56,053 bases of DNA from positions 1 to 56,053 of the forward strand of contig DHSR01000037.1 in the NCBI GenBank assembly GCA_002410555.1. Direction: 5' to 3'. The stretch comes from Bacteroidales bacterium UBA5281 (GTDB lineage: Bacteria; Bacteroidota; Bacteroidia; Bacteroidales; Lentimicrobiaceae). Positions 6,742-15,700 of this stretch are shown here, in pieces (position 1 is the stretch's first letter; each line of letters starts with the position of its first letter). Position numbers and translations under genes: made by a program. Under the pieces are notes generated by a model. It saw only the letters and a program-made list of their open reading frames with translations, searched no databases and was not told the DNA's origin.

Positions 6742-7665
6742 GTGAATATTATTGCCGGCATCACAGCTCCAGTTGACCTTAACCGCCCCGTTATCACTAT
6801 TGGAACGTTTGACGGGCTCCATCTGGGACATCAGTCCATATTTGATACCATGAAGCAGCATGCTATGGAGCAGGATGCCGAAACCGCAGTAATTACCTTT
6901 AACCCCCACCCCCGCCTGGTATTGGGCCATCAGGTTTATCTGCTGAACACACAGATGGAAAAAAGAGCCTTGCTTGCTGAATCGGGGATACACCATATGA
7001 TAGAAATCCCTTTTACCCGTGAGTTTGCGCGGCATACAGCCAATGAATTTATCGAAATGATTGCCCGAAATATAAAACCCAGACTTGTCGTCATTGGGTT
7101 CGACCATGGCTTCGGACAAGGCCGGTCAGGAAATATAAGTCATTTTTACCACAATGCACAAAAATTTGACTTCGCCATTAAGCATGTTGACGAATTGGTG
7201 GTAGATGGTCAAAAAGTAAGCTCATCGGCAATCCGGTGGTTATTACAGGAGGGCCAGGCACAGCAGGCAAGCCGCTTGTTGGGCCGGCGCTACGAGATTA
7301 CCGGTCAGGTGGTGCGTGGCAATCAAATTGGTCGTCTTATCGGATATCCCACTGCAAACCTGTATATTGACGACCCCAACAAACTGATTCCGGCCATGGG
7401 GGTTTATGCCTCTAAAGTTTATTTTAAAAACCGCATATTTAATGGCATGACCAACATTGGTATGCGCCCCACCATCAATGCATACAAGTTGACCATTGAG
7501 ACCAATATTTTTGATTTCGATGAGGATATCTATTATGAAAGTTTGACCATTCAACTGGTAAAACGTATTCGAAATGAGAAAAAATTTGGCAACCTGGATT
7601 TGCTGAAAACCCAGCTAAAGCATGATAGTATAGAGGCAGCCGGCATTTTAAGCTCCACTGATTAA
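6742..7665 (+). CDS. ribF: Bifunctional riboflavin kinase / FAD synthetase
   Basis: A 307-residue protein with a GTG start, 5 bases after the asd stop. The N-terminal half is the FMN adenylyltransferase domain with the nucleotidyltransferase signature 'TFDGLHLGH' (HLGH at 27-30). The C-terminal half is the riboflavin kinase domain with the conserved PTAN at residues 203-206 and the 'TIETNIFDFDEDIY' segment that includes the catalytic Glu region. It makes FMN and then FAD in the cytoplasm. No FMN riboswitch is visible ahead of the operon. It converges with gldH, separated by 56 bases. Confidence 0.95.
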   Translation: MNIIAGITAPVDLNRPVITIGTFDGLHLGHQSIFDTMKQHAMEQDAETAVITFNPHPRLVLGHQVYLLNTQMEKRALLAESGIHHMIEIPFTREFARHTANEFIEMIARNIKPRLVVIGFDHGFGQGRSGNISHFYHNAQKFDFAIKHVDELVVDGQKVSSSAIRWLLQEGQAQQASRLLGRRYEITGQVVRGNQIGRLIGYPTANLYIDDPNKLIPAMGVYASKVYFKNRIFNGMTNIGMRPTINAYKLTIETNIFDFDEDIYYESLTIQLVKRIRNEKKFGNLDLLKTQLKHDSIEAAGILSSTD

Positions 7666-7721
7666 CCGGCTCATCAATGTCCGAAGCTATAATAAGTATC
7701 TTTTCGCAGAAACTCTGTTTG

Positions 7722-8183
7722 TTATCTTTTAACTACTCTTATTCCAATATCTATCAATCCGGGAATTCCGGTTCGGGGGAAAATGTTTTCCACTTCAATG
7801 GTATATTTTCCGGGCTCAGTAAAATAGAAACCCGGCCATAGCTTTTCTTCCACATCCCACAAATCACCGGCCCCGCTGCCTGTAAAATCACCATTTTCAT
7901 CTTTTATCCGTATTTCTTTTTCCATGATACGCTCCTCGCCTGAAGGAGTAGTAAGTATAAAATTTACCGGCAGATTGTCATAAGGATACTGGGTAATGTG
8001 TCTAACCATAAATATGATATCCGCCTCCATTCCTGCCTGCTCAATTGGTATGTCGAAACGCACCTTATCAAATCTGGACCAGGTATAATTGTTAAATTTG
8101 TTGTACCGTTCATATACTTTGTTTGGTTGGCAACTCAGCATCAAAGACGCAAGTAATAAAACAAACCCGCTTATTTTTCTCAT
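7722..8183 (-). CDS. gldH: Gliding motility lipoprotein GldH
   Basis: A 153-residue lipoprotein. The start is set at the ATG at 8183; the frame is open further only through a TTG. From this Met the signal peptide is short and ends in the lipobox LMLSC, with the lipidated cysteine at residue 18. The sequence 'FNNYTWSRFDKVRFDIPI' and the later 'GDLWDVEEKLWPGFYF' fit GldH, an outer-membrane-associated lipoprotein needed for gliding in flavobacteria. GldH-like genes also occur in non-gliding Bacteroidota, so motility cannot be inferred from this gene alone. No other gld or spr gene is present. Confidence 0.88.
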   Translation of the reverse strand: MRKISGFVLLLASLMLSCQPNKVYERYNKFNNYTWSRFDKVRFDIPIEQAGMEADIIFMVRHITQYPYDNLPVNFILTTPSGEERIMEKEIRIKDENGDFTGSGAGDLWDVEEKLWPGFYFTEPGKYTIEVENIFPRTGIPGLIDIGIRVVKR

Positions 8184-8205
8184 GACTATATAATTCAATT
8201 AGATA

Positions 8206-8243
8206 CAAAAGTAATCATTGAGACCATTCTGTTTGTATATTTG
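8206..8243. promoter_or_regulatory. Divergent promoters of gldH and rnhA
   Basis: On the minus strand TACTTTTG (8206-8213) lies 22 bases before the gldH ATG. On the plus strand TATATTTG (8236-8243) lies 31 bases before the RNase H ATG. Both match TAnnTTTG. Clear -33 elements were not found. Confidence 0.55.
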
Positions 8244-8274
8244 TAAAATGATTTTATTGAACTGTTGAACGATT

Positions 8275-8898
8275 ATGGCGAAAGGTAAGAAGTTTTATGT
8301 AGTTTGGAATGGTCGAAAACCGGGTATTTTCGAAACCTGGGCGGAATGTGAAGCACAGGTAAAGGGTTTTGAAGCAGCCAGGTTCAAAGGTTATGAATCA
8401 GAAAAGGAGGCCATAGAAGCCTTCAGCGTTGGTCCTCCAAAATTTAAAAAAAACAGCATAAAAAACCATCAGGCTGCTTTACCCGATCATATACCCATAT
8501 GGCAAAGTATAGCGGTAGATGCTGCATGCAGCGGCAATCCGGGTGTGTTGGAATATCAGGGAGTGGAAACCTCTACCGGTAAACGGCTTTTTCATGTGGG
8601 GCCCTTCCCTCAGGGTACGGTAAACATTGGAGAATTTTTAGCTATTGTGCATGGCCTTGGCTTTCTTAAACAAAAAAATCTCAATCTGCCTGTTTATAGT
8701 GATTCAAAAACAGCCATTAAGTGGGTGCGCGATAAAAAAGCGAACACCAAACTGGTTCCCAATGCTAAAAATGCTGAATTGCTGCACCTGCTTCAACGTG
8801 CCGAAAACTGGTTAAAAAACAACACCTGGGAAAATCCGGTACTCAAATGGGATACTGCCTCCTGGGGTGAAATACCGGCTGATTTTGGCAGGAAATAA
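8275..8898 (+). CDS. rnhA: Ribonuclease H with N-terminal viroplasmin domain
   Basis: A 207-residue RNase HI of the Bacillus halodurans/eukaryotic type. Residues 5-50 ('KFYVVWNGRKPGIFETWAEC') are the caulimovirus viroplasmin-like, hybrid-binding domain. The catalytic domain has the four acidic residues D82 (AVDAACSGNPG), E120 (NIGEFLAI), D143 (VYSDSKTA) and D203 in the terminal 'WGEIPADFGRK'. It cuts the RNA strand of RNA:DNA hybrids such as R-loops and Okazaki primers. It stands alone, divergent from gldH and followed by tRNA-Leu. Confidence 0.92.
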   Translation: MAKGKKFYVVWNGRKPGIFETWAECEAQVKGFEAARFKGYESEKEAIEAFSVGPPKFKKNSIKNHQAALPDHIPIWQSIAVDAACSGNPGVLEYQGVETSTGKRLFHVGPFPQGTVNIGEFLAIVHGLGFLKQKNLNLPVYSDSKTAIKWVRDKKANTKLVPNAKNAELLHLLQRAENWLKNNTWENPVLKWDTASWGEIPADFGRK

Positions 8899-9035
8899 TA
8901 ACTCATGGAATCATTTTCAGATGGTTTAAAAGGTATCTTTTATCCTGCATGCTCTGGCAACCATTGCAAAGCACTCTACCGGCAATAACTAAATAAAAAA
9001 TCGTTTCAGGGGAATACTTAAAAATTACAACCATA

Positions 9036-9068
9036 TTGTTTCATTTAATGAGAAATATTTTACCTTTG
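9036..9068 (+). promoter_or_regulatory. tRNA-Leu promoter
   Basis: TTG at 9036-9038 and the -7 box TACCTTTG at 9061-9068, 22 bases apart, directly precede the tRNA gene at 9082. Confidence 0.6.
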
Positions 9069-9081
9069 CAGTCTCCATTAT

Positions 9082-9165
9082 GCCTCGGTGGCGGAATTGG
9101 TAGACGCGTCGGTCTCAAAAACCGATGAATGAGAGTTCGTGCCGGTTCGATTCCGGCCCGAGGTA
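9082..9165 (+). tRNA. tRNA-Leu (CAA)
   Basis: Acceptor arm GCCTCGG (9082-9088) pairs with CCGAGGT (9158-9164, one G-U pair), with discriminator A9165. The class II D-arm 'TGGCGGAATTGGTAGACGC' and the T-arm GCCGG-TTCGATT-CCGGC are present. The anticodon stem TCGGT/ACCGA encloses CTCAAAA, giving anticodon CAA (9116-9118). A short variable arm follows, as expected for leucine tRNAs. The CCA end is not encoded. Confidence 0.95.
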
Positions 9166-9173
9166 CGGAACAG

Positions 9174-9209
9174 AGCCCTGTTTAGTGATTTTACTAATGG
9201 GGCTTTTTT
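9174..9209 (+). terminator. Terminator after tRNA-Leu
   Basis: AGCCC (9174-9178) pairs with GGGCT (9200-9204), with an inner TTAGT/ACTAA stem, followed by a run of six Ts. Confidence 0.75.
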
Positions 9210-9377
9210 CTTTTATTTTTCTTCCATAAGCTTACATCATAACACCAGAAGATTTATTAATACAGAATATTTAAGCCAGGTAATTACATAAATTCCGGAT
9301 TAAAACCATTTTCACCACTGTTGTTAATCTCTTGAGATTACGCTAAAAGAAACAAGCTGTCCATTTCCGTTTTTATC

Positions 9378-9385
9378 TACCTTTG
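9378..9385 (+). promoter_or_regulatory. S41 peptidase promoter -7 box
   Basis: TACCTTTG, the same box as ahead of tRNA-Leu, lies 34 bases before the ATG at 9420. No TTG at the expected -33 distance was seen. Confidence 0.5.
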
Positions 9386-9419
9386 CAATCCTGATTTTTT
9401 AAAGCTAAACTAAATTTTC

Positions 9420-11048
9420 ATGTATAACAATCGCAAGCTTTCAGTTTATTTGCCCATTATTTTAGCATTGGTGCTGCTTGTTGGATTCTTTCTTGGCGCC
9501 ATCCTCATAAAAGTTTCTACCATAGACAGTGGTATGCTTGATGGCATTAAAAAACGCAGTTATGATCCGGTTAGCAATGTAATCAGTTATATTACACAGG
9601 AATATGTCGACACGATATCTGTTGATCTGCTCCAGCAATCTGCCATCACTGGGATATTATCCAATCTCGATCCTCATTCTCAATACATTACTGCTGAAGA
9701 ATTTAACGAGGTAAATGATCCTTTGCTTGGAAATTTTGAAGGTATAGGGGTGCAGTTTCGGATCGAAAGTGACACCGTATACATCGTCAATACCATTCCT
9801 GGTGGGCCTTCGGAGAAAGTAGGGATAATGGCCGGCGACCGCATCATTAAGGTAGGAGATAAACTTATTGCCGGAGTAAAAATTACGAACAATGAAGTGA
9901 TGCACTTGCTCAAAGGGGAGCGTGGTACAAAAGTAAGTGTGAGCATTTTTCGCAAAGGTGTCGATGCTCTTGTACCTTTTGATATAATCCGTGACATTAT
10001 CCCAACCTACAGTGTAGACATCGCCTTTGTTCCCAGACCAGGAATTGGTTATATTAAATTATCGAAATTTTCAGCTACTACACCCGAAGAATTTCGTAAA
10101 GCACTCACCGATTTAAAACTTCAGGGCATTAAAAAATTAATACTGGATTTAAGAGGTAATTCCGGCGGATATCTGCATACCGCCATAGACGTTGCAGATG
10201 AATTTCTGGAGGATGGTCGGTTGATTGTATACACCGAAGGTGCTCACCGTCCGCGGCAAACTGCTTATGCCACAGCCCGGGGAAGTTTTGAAACGGGTGA
10301 GCTCATGGTGCTTATTGATGAAGGATCAGCTTCCTCCAGTGAGATTGTAGCCGGTGCCATTCAGGACAACGACAGGGGAACCATTATAGGCCGCCGCTCT
10401 TTTGGAAAGGGACTGGTCCAGGAACAGCTCTCTCTTCCCGATGGTTCCGCAGTGAGACTCACCGTGACCCGCTATTATACACCCACCGGCAGAAGTATAC
10501 AAAAGCCCTATACCAAAGGCCATGCAGATGAATACATGGATGAATTGATGGAACGGATGGTAAATGGCGAATATCAACATGCTGACAGCATACATTTTAA
10601 CGATTCGTTGAAATTTACGACCCCGGGAGGAAAAACGGTTTATGGCGGAGGTGGTATCATGCCCGATGTATACATCCCTGTGGAAACCAATGAACAATAT
10701 AAATACTTCAACGAATTACTTAGCCGGGGACTCATCTATCAGTTTACTTTTGAATACACTGATGCAAATCGTGCCAGGCTACGTCGCTATGGGAATTTTG
10801 CCAATTTTGACCGCAGTTTTGAGGTCTCTCCGGAACTTTTTGAGAAATTCATCCAATTTTCTGAAGAAAAAGGAGTCAAACGTAACCCTGCCGGAATTAA
10901 TTTTAACAAGCATGAGATCCAGAACCTGATTAAGGCGCTTATCTCCAGAAATTTGTATAATGAAGAAGGATTCTACCCCATTTATCTGCGTACCGACGAG
11001 ACTTTCCAGAAGGCATTGGAGATTTTTAATAAAGATATGAAGGTTTGA
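9420..11048 (+). CDS. C-terminal processing peptidase (S41 family)
   Basis: A 542-residue serine peptidase with one N-terminal membrane helix (about residues 8-30), so the enzyme probably faces the periplasm. Order: helical cap with 'LDPHSQYITAEEF', a PDZ domain (about residues 95-180, 'FEGIGVQFRI', 'AGDRIIKVGD'), the S41 catalytic domain and a C-terminal extension. The catalytic serine is in 'DEGSASSSEI' (motif from residue 302), and the general-base lysine is K330 in 'SFGKGLVQ'. Such enzymes degrade or trim exported proteins from the C-terminus. It is a single-gene unit with its own promoter. Confidence 0.92.
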   Translation: MYNNRKLSVYLPIILALVLLVGFFLGAILIKVSTIDSGMLDGIKKRSYDPVSNVISYITQEYVDTISVDLLQQSAITGILSNLDPHSQYITAEEFNEVNDPLLGNFEGIGVQFRIESDTVYIVNTIPGGPSEKVGIMAGDRIIKVGDKLIAGVKITNNEVMHLLKGERGTKVSVSIFRKGVDALVPFDIIRDIIPTYSVDIAFVPRPGIGYIKLSKFSATTPEEFRKALTDLKLQGIKKLILDLRGNSGGYLHTAIDVADEFLEDGRLIVYTEGAHRPRQTAYATARGSFETGELMVLIDEGSASSSEIVAGAIQDNDRGTIIGRRSFGKGLVQEQLSLPDGSAVRLTVTRYYTPTGRSIQKPYTKGHADEYMDELMERMVNGEYQHADSIHFNDSLKFTTPGGKTVYGGGGIMPDVYIPVETNEQYKYFNELLSRGLIYQFTFEYTDANRARLRRYGNFANFDRSFEVSPELFEKFIQFSEEKGVKRNPAGINFNKHEIQNLIKALISRNLYNEEGFYPIYLRTDETFQKALEIFNKDMKV

Positions 11049-11151
11049 AATTGAGCCACCACAGCAAAGTCGGTTCTCAAACCTCAGCTTACGTTAGATC
11101 ATTCCACTGTTTGTCTTCAATTCATTTTTACTACTTTGTCCTTCTGAAATT

Positions 11152-11169
11152 CCATAGCTAGTGCTATGG
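11152..11169. repeat. Inverted repeat between ctp and glmS
   Basis: A perfect CCATAGC-TAGT-GCTATGG hairpin lies 100 bases after the S41 peptidase stop. No U-tract follows, so it is not a classical terminator. Confidence 0.4.
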
Positions 11170-11228
11170 TTAAACTTAGTAGTTTCGTTCGGTATTTAGT
11201 GGCAACAGGCTTGACAGCGATAAAATCT

Positions 11229-11275
11229 GGCAGGCAAAGAGCCTGAAACAATATGGAAGTCTGAGGCAGAGCCTC
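11229..11275 (+). repeat. Double-hairpin dispersed repeat, copy 1
   Basis: Two small hairpins are linked by ATATGG: CAGGC-N5-GCCTG (11231-11245), ATATGG (11251-11256), then GAGGC-AGA-GCCTC (11263-11275). A second copy with the same order lies on the opposite strand at 56005-56048. It sits between the 3' ends of two convergent genes. Confidence 0.6.
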
Positions 11276-11347
11276 CTGACTGTTTAATGATTAACTTTAA
11301 ATTCAGTCCGTCTGGTAAGGCAAACGGGAGCAGACAAGGCATTAATA

Positions 11348-13189
11348 TTATTCGACCGTAACGCTCTTAGCCAGATTTCGTGGCTGATCCACGTTGCATC
11401 CACGCATCACAGCAATATGATAAGAAAGCAGCTGGAGCGGAATGGTAGCGATAAGCGGAACCAGCATTTCCTCGGTTTCGGGGACTTCAATGATGTGATC
11501 TGCAAGCTTTTTCACATTTTCATCGCCTTCTGTAACAATGGCGATGATTTTCCCTTTACGTGCTTTTACTTCCTGAATGTTAGAGACCACCTTATCGTAT
11601 GTACCTTTATTGGTGGCTATGACCACGACGGGCATCTCTTCGTCGATGAGCGCGATGGGCCCATGTTTCATTTCGGCTGCAGGATATCCTTCGGCATGTA
11701 TATATGAAATCTCTTTGAGTTTAAGTGCTCCTTCCATGGCGACGGGGAAATTATAGCCGCGGCCCAGATATAATGCATTGCGCGAATCTTTATATAATGC
11801 TGCAATCTCTTTTATTTTATCATCCACCTTAAGGGTTTGCTCAACCTTTTGGGGAATGGCATCCAGTTCCTGCAATATCATATTAAACCGCGAGCGGGAA
11901 AGCGTACCTTTAATTTCCGCAATCATCAGCGACATAAGCGTAAGCAGTGTTACCTGAGCCGTAAATGCTTTAGTAGAAGCTACGCCAATTTCAGGCCCTG
12001 CGTGGGTGTATGAACCTGCATGCGTTGCCCTTGCAATGGAAGAACCCACTACATTGCAAATTCCAATAATGGTAGCACCTTTCGATTTAGCCAACTCAAT
12101 GGCCGCCAGGGTGTCTGCCGTTTCACCAGATTGAGATATAGCAATTACTACATCATCTTCATAAATAATTGGATTCCGGTATCTGAATTCGGAGGCATAT
12201 TCCACTTCAACCGGAATGCGTGCCAATTCTTCAAAAAGATATTCTCCAACCAATCCTGCATGCCATGAAGTTCCGCAGGCAATGATGATGATACGCTTGG
12301 CATTGACAATTTTTTGCTGATATTCTTTTATTCCACCAAGCAACACTATACCCTCACTGGCCTTTAATCTTCCACGCATACTATCGCGAATGGATCGGGG
12401 CTGTTCAAAAATTTCCTTAAGCATGAAATGCTCATACCCTTCCTTTTCCAATTCACTCAGGTTAATTTCGAGGGTTTGGATGTAAGGAGTTTTTTCGATA
12501 TTGGTAATGGTTTTTATTTTCAGCGCCTGATTTCTGCGAACAACAGCTATCTCCTCCTCATCAAGATAGACTACATCCCGGGTAAACTCCACTATTGGTG
12601 TAGCATCTGAGGCAACAAAAAACTCATCCTCTCCAATGCCAATAACCAATGGACTTCCCTTTCGAGCCACAATAAGTGTATCGGGGTCCTGCTTATCAAT
12701 GATAACAATAGCGTATGCTCCCACTACCTGGTTCAGCGCTATTTGAACTGCTTCGGGCAATTGCACATGCTCATTGTGCTGAATATCTTCTATAAGATGG
12801 ATCAACACTTCAGTATCTGTCTCACTATCGAACTTATACCCACGTTTGATCAACTCACTTTTTAAAGGTGCATAATTCTCAATGATGCCATTGTGAATTA
12901 TGGCCAGATTTTTGGAATAGGAAAAATGCGGATGGGCATTGATATCATTGGGCTCACCATGGGTGGCCCAGCGTGTATGGGCAATACCAATGGTACCGCT
13001 AAGATCGATACCAACCAGGACATTTTCGAGATCGGCTACTTTCCCTTTGTTTTTATAGAGTTTTAATTCATTGTCTTTTTGTATAGCAATGCCGGCACTG
13101 TCGTAGCCCCGGTATTCCAGACGGTGAAGCCCTTTCATAAGAATAGGGTAGGCCTGTTGAGGGCCAATATAAGCTACAATTCCACACAT
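11348..13189 (-). CDS. glmS: Glutamine-fructose-6-phosphate aminotransferase
   Basis: A 613-residue enzyme of normal length. It begins MCGIVAYIG, so after Met removal Cys2 is the N-terminal nucleophile of the glutaminase domain (to about residue 225). Two SIS sugar-isomerase domains follow, with 'ACGTSWHAGLVGEYL', 'SQSGETADTLAAI' and 'GRGYNFPVAMEGALKLKEISYIHAEGYPAAEMKHGP'. It ends with the conserved 'RNLAKSVTVE'. It makes glucosamine-6-phosphate for peptidoglycan and lipid A. The candidate promoter lies about 270 bases upstream, leaving a long leader; no glmS ribozyme core was recognised in it. Confidence 0.97.
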   Translation of the reverse strand: MCGIVAYIGPQQAYPILMKGLHRLEYRGYDSAGIAIQKDNELKLYKNKGKVADLENVLVGIDLSGTIGIAHTRWATHGEPNDINAHPHFSYSKNLAIIHNGIIENYAPLKSELIKRGYKFDSETDTEVLIHLIEDIQHNEHVQLPEAVQIALNQVVGAYAIVIIDKQDPDTLIVARKGSPLVIGIGEDEFFVASDATPIVEFTRDVVYLDEEEIAVVRRNQALKIKTITNIEKTPYIQTLEINLSELEKEGYEHFMLKEIFEQPRSIRDSMRGRLKASEGIVLLGGIKEYQQKIVNAKRIIIIACGTSWHAGLVGEYLFEELARIPVEVEYASEFRYRNPIIYEDDVVIAISQSGETADTLAAIELAKSKGATIIGICNVVGSSIARATHAGSYTHAGPEIGVASTKAFTAQVTLLTLMSLMIAEIKGTLSRSRFNMILQELDAIPQKVEQTLKVDDKIKEIAALYKDSRNALYLGRGYNFPVAMEGALKLKEISYIHAEGYPAAEMKHGPIALIDEEMPVVVIATNKGTYDKVVSNIQEVKARKGKIIAIVTEGDENVKKLADHIIEVPETEEMLVPLIATIPLQLLSYHIAVMRGCNVDQPRNLAKSVTVE

Positions 13190-13519
13190 GGTTATTTAGT
13201 TCTGCAGATAAAATTATTTAAAAAATCAAAATTCAGTTTCTTTCGGTCAGTTTAAAAATTCAACACATTGAAAAATCAGCAAGTAAACATCTTAAAAAAA
13301 CTTCGGTTCATTCTGTCCAATTATTCAAAATAATAATAAACCATTAAAGTTCATCATTGTATCATGATCTGATGAGGAAGATATTACAAAATGGCTAAAT
13401 CCGGAGAGAATATCCTAACCAGTTATCTGAGCAAAGCTTCCTCACCCCTGATAAAGGACAAAAGTAACATTAATATGCAGCCGAATTACAATGCATTGAT
13501 TTCCATGTTAGCCATTTGA
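13190..13519. other. glmS leader and promoter region
   Basis: This 330-base gap has no credible gene. Read on the minus strand, TACTTTTG (13459-13466) with TTG at 13489-13491 (22-base spacing) could start glmS transcription, giving a leader of roughly 260 bases. The leader is AT-rich. I recognise no riboswitch or ribozyme. Confidence 0.4.
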
Positions 13520-14824
13520 TTATAGCCCATTCATGGAATAATAAATTTTTAGTTTAGCCGCAGAAGTTTCACTTCCAGGGCCATACAATACTACTCTGTT
13601 ACTGCTCAAAGCGGAACCTGATATCAGTAAGGCCATTCCATAATCTGGCTCTTCCGGATGCATCATTCTTTCCTGCACGTATTTGGTTATCCTGAAACTA
13701 TATTCTCCGCGTTTTTGGTATTGCCCTCCGAAATAAAGAACATTGTACCGTTCTTCGGGGAAAATGATGTATTCAGCCTCATCGCTGTACAAACGAAGCG
13801 TAAGTTGAGGTGGTGGCAAAAACAGACTTTGGGGTTCAGCATTGGTGAATACCAGCAAGGCTTCATTTACAACCATTTTTTCTTTTCCCGGGATACTGCC
13901 AATATATGGTATGCTAAGATTTACCTTAGTTCCGGACATTGCCTGCAGAAAGAGCTTTTGTTCTCCGGCCTGGATATTTCCTTCTAACTGTTGTTTTAAT
14001 AGAGGAGTTGCAGAGGTATAGTCGTGTTCGTAATGATTAAATTTAATGGTATTGTCTGTAATGACAAAGTTTACGTTGGCCGCGGTGTCAGTATCGTTGT
14101 GATAGAACAATTGCAACTTCGATTCAGGATGTACCAGATTAAAATAGAGCATGGAACCTACTCCTGAAGTAGCAGCCGGATCAGCTTCTATATAGAGGCC
14201 TTTAAAAACTTCCATAAAAAATTTGTTCGTCGAAAGGGTAGATTCATCGGCGGTAATAAACTTTTGCATGAACTCATAGCTCAGCGGAATGCGTAGCAAT
14301 GCCGGCATCTTTCTGAGGGTATCCGGTCTGAAATCAGGAACAAATGTAACCTCGCCTACAGGGTTGGATTTTATCGCACAGGTATCATTTGAATAGTACG
14401 CCTTTTGGTTTTCGGCAGTCAGTTTATCGTCAAGTTCATAAACTCTGACACGATGTGGAGATAATGTATCTCCATATCTGCCGGCATAGACCAGGGTGAG
14501 AAACATGGAGTCCGCTACTGCTCCTGTTCCAAATTTAAAGTTACTGCTTTCAAGCCGGTATTGTGTATAAATGGAAGCACTCACCTTCCCGAAGGTCGTA
14601 TCATTGATGTATCCCAACAGGTTTACAGCAAGCGCATCGGTACGCAGCGGAACTTCAGAAACGGTGTATGCCAATATATCAACAGTATCGGTAAAATCCA
14701 TACCAAGGCGGTCGCCTCCGGGCAACAAATCAAGTCCCACAAAATCGGGTTCTTTATTGCACGAAATCATTACTGTCAGCATTAATGCCGTAGAAAAAGC
14801 TATTAACAATCTATTTTTAAGCAC
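13520..14824 (-). CDS. DUF4270 family lipoprotein
   Basis: A 434-residue protein with a signal peptide ending in the lipobox VMISC (lipid-bearing cysteine at residue 22), so it is probably anchored in the inner or outer membrane. The body, starting 'EPDFVGLDLLPGGDRLGMDFTDTVDILAYTV' in separate strands, fits DUF4270, a Bacteroidota-specific family of beta-rich lipoproteins without known function. In related genomes, as I recall, it lies between the short glycogen-synthase gene and glmS, as here. It starts 66 bases after the GT5 stop, so the two are probably one operon. Confidence 0.85.
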   Translation of the reverse strand: MLKNRLLIAFSTALMLTVMISCNKEPDFVGLDLLPGGDRLGMDFTDTVDILAYTVSEVPLRTDALAVNLLGYINDTTFGKVSASIYTQYRLESSNFKFGTGAVADSMFLTLVYAGRYGDTLSPHRVRVYELDDKLTAENQKAYYSNDTCAIKSNPVGEVTFVPDFRPDTLRKMPALLRIPLSYEFMQKFITADESTLSTNKFFMEVFKGLYIEADPAATSGVGSMLYFNLVHPESKLQLFYHNDTDTAANVNFVITDNTIKFNHYEHDYTSATPLLKQQLEGNIQAGEQKLFLQAMSGTKVNLSIPYIGSIPGKEKMVVNEALLVFTNAEPQSLFLPPPQLTLRLYSDEAEYIIFPEERYNVLYFGGQYQKRGEYSFRITKYVQERMMHPEEPDYGMALLISGSALSSNRVVLYGPGSETSAAKLKIYYSMNGL

Positions 14825-14890
14825 GTTATAAAATTGTTACTGGATATAAAAGAAGTGATGCAAGATTAACACTAATTCTTTTAACTCCGT

Positions 14891-15700
14891 CTATTTTCCC
14901 ATGATTTTATCATAAAAATTGTTATAAACATCCACAAACCTGTCCAGGTTTTGATAGGGAAGTATGGGTTTGCCACTTGCTTCGGCATAGGCAAGCAACT
15001 CAGGGTTAACTGATTCTGTACCAATAATAATGCCATCACTATAATCAATGGCTCCCATCATTATGCTGAGATACGTTGGCTTTTTATAATGTTTCAGGTC
15101 CTTATTGGTTATCCCTTCGAGTTTGATTTTGGTCATGGCATCCTTATTGAGCGGCTCTTCAAAATCATCATCGTAAATAGATATGATCACCTTTGAGTCA
15201 CTGAATAAAGGGTTATCGCGGTAAGCACGCTTGATATACAAGGGGACCAGGCTTGTCATCCACCCATGGCAATGAACTACGTCGGGCGCCCAACCCAGCT
15301 TCTTTACCGTTTCAATAACACCACGTGAAAAGAATACCGCTCGTTCATCATTGTCTTTATAAAACTTGTTGTTTTTGTCACGGAACATATATTTCCGCTG
15401 GAAATAGTCATCGTTGTCAATAAAATAAATCTGCATTCGGGCCGATTGAATAGAGGCCACCTTTATGATAAGCGGATGGTCCGTTTCATCAATAATCAGA
15501 TTCATTCCGGAAAGCCTGATAACTTCATGCAGTTGATTTCTGCGCTCGTTGATGTGACCAAACCTTGGCATGAAAGTTCTTATTTCACGGCCACGTTCCT
15601 GAATTCCCTGTGGCAGGTGTCTGCCAATATAACCCATCTGACTATCCTTCAAATAAGGAATAATCTCCTGAGATACAAAAAGTATCCTGGACTTTTCCAT
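14891..15700 (-). CDS. Short glycogen/starch synthase-like protein (GT5 N-domain only)
   Basis: A 269-residue protein matching only the N-terminal Rossmann domain of GT5 starch synthases: 'ILFVSQEIIPYLKDSQMGYIGRHLP', 'DNDDYFQRKYMF', 'DNDERAVFFSRGVIETVKKLGWAPDVVHCHGWMTSLVPLYIK'. Full glycogen synthases are about 480-550 residues. The C-terminal domain, which carries most ADP-glucose contacts, is absent. The 'KTGG' lysine motif of active synthases is replaced by 'KDSQMG'. The reading frame is clean, so this is a stable short form and not a recent truncation. It may bind rather than transfer sugar. A possible -7 box (TAAATTTG, minus strand) lies at 15725-15732. Confidence 0.85.
   Translation of the reverse strand: MEKSRILFVSQEIIPYLKDSQMGYIGRHLPQGIQERGREIRTFMPRFGHINERRNQLHEVIRLSGMNLIIDETDHPLIIKVASIQSARMQIYFIDNDDYFQRKYMFRDKNNKFYKDNDERAVFFSRGVIETVKKLGWAPDVVHCHGWMTSLVPLYIKRAYRDNPLFSDSKVIISIYDDDFEEPLNKDAMTKIKLEGITNKDLKHYKKPTYLSIMMGAIDYSDGIIIGTESVNPELLAYAEASGKPILPYQNLDRFVDVYNNFYDKIMGK

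Noticed and set aside
13190..13460. glmS ribozyme upstream of glmS
   Set aside because: I could not find the conserved core or the cleavage site next to a G, and the ribozyme is known mainly from Gram-positive bacteria.
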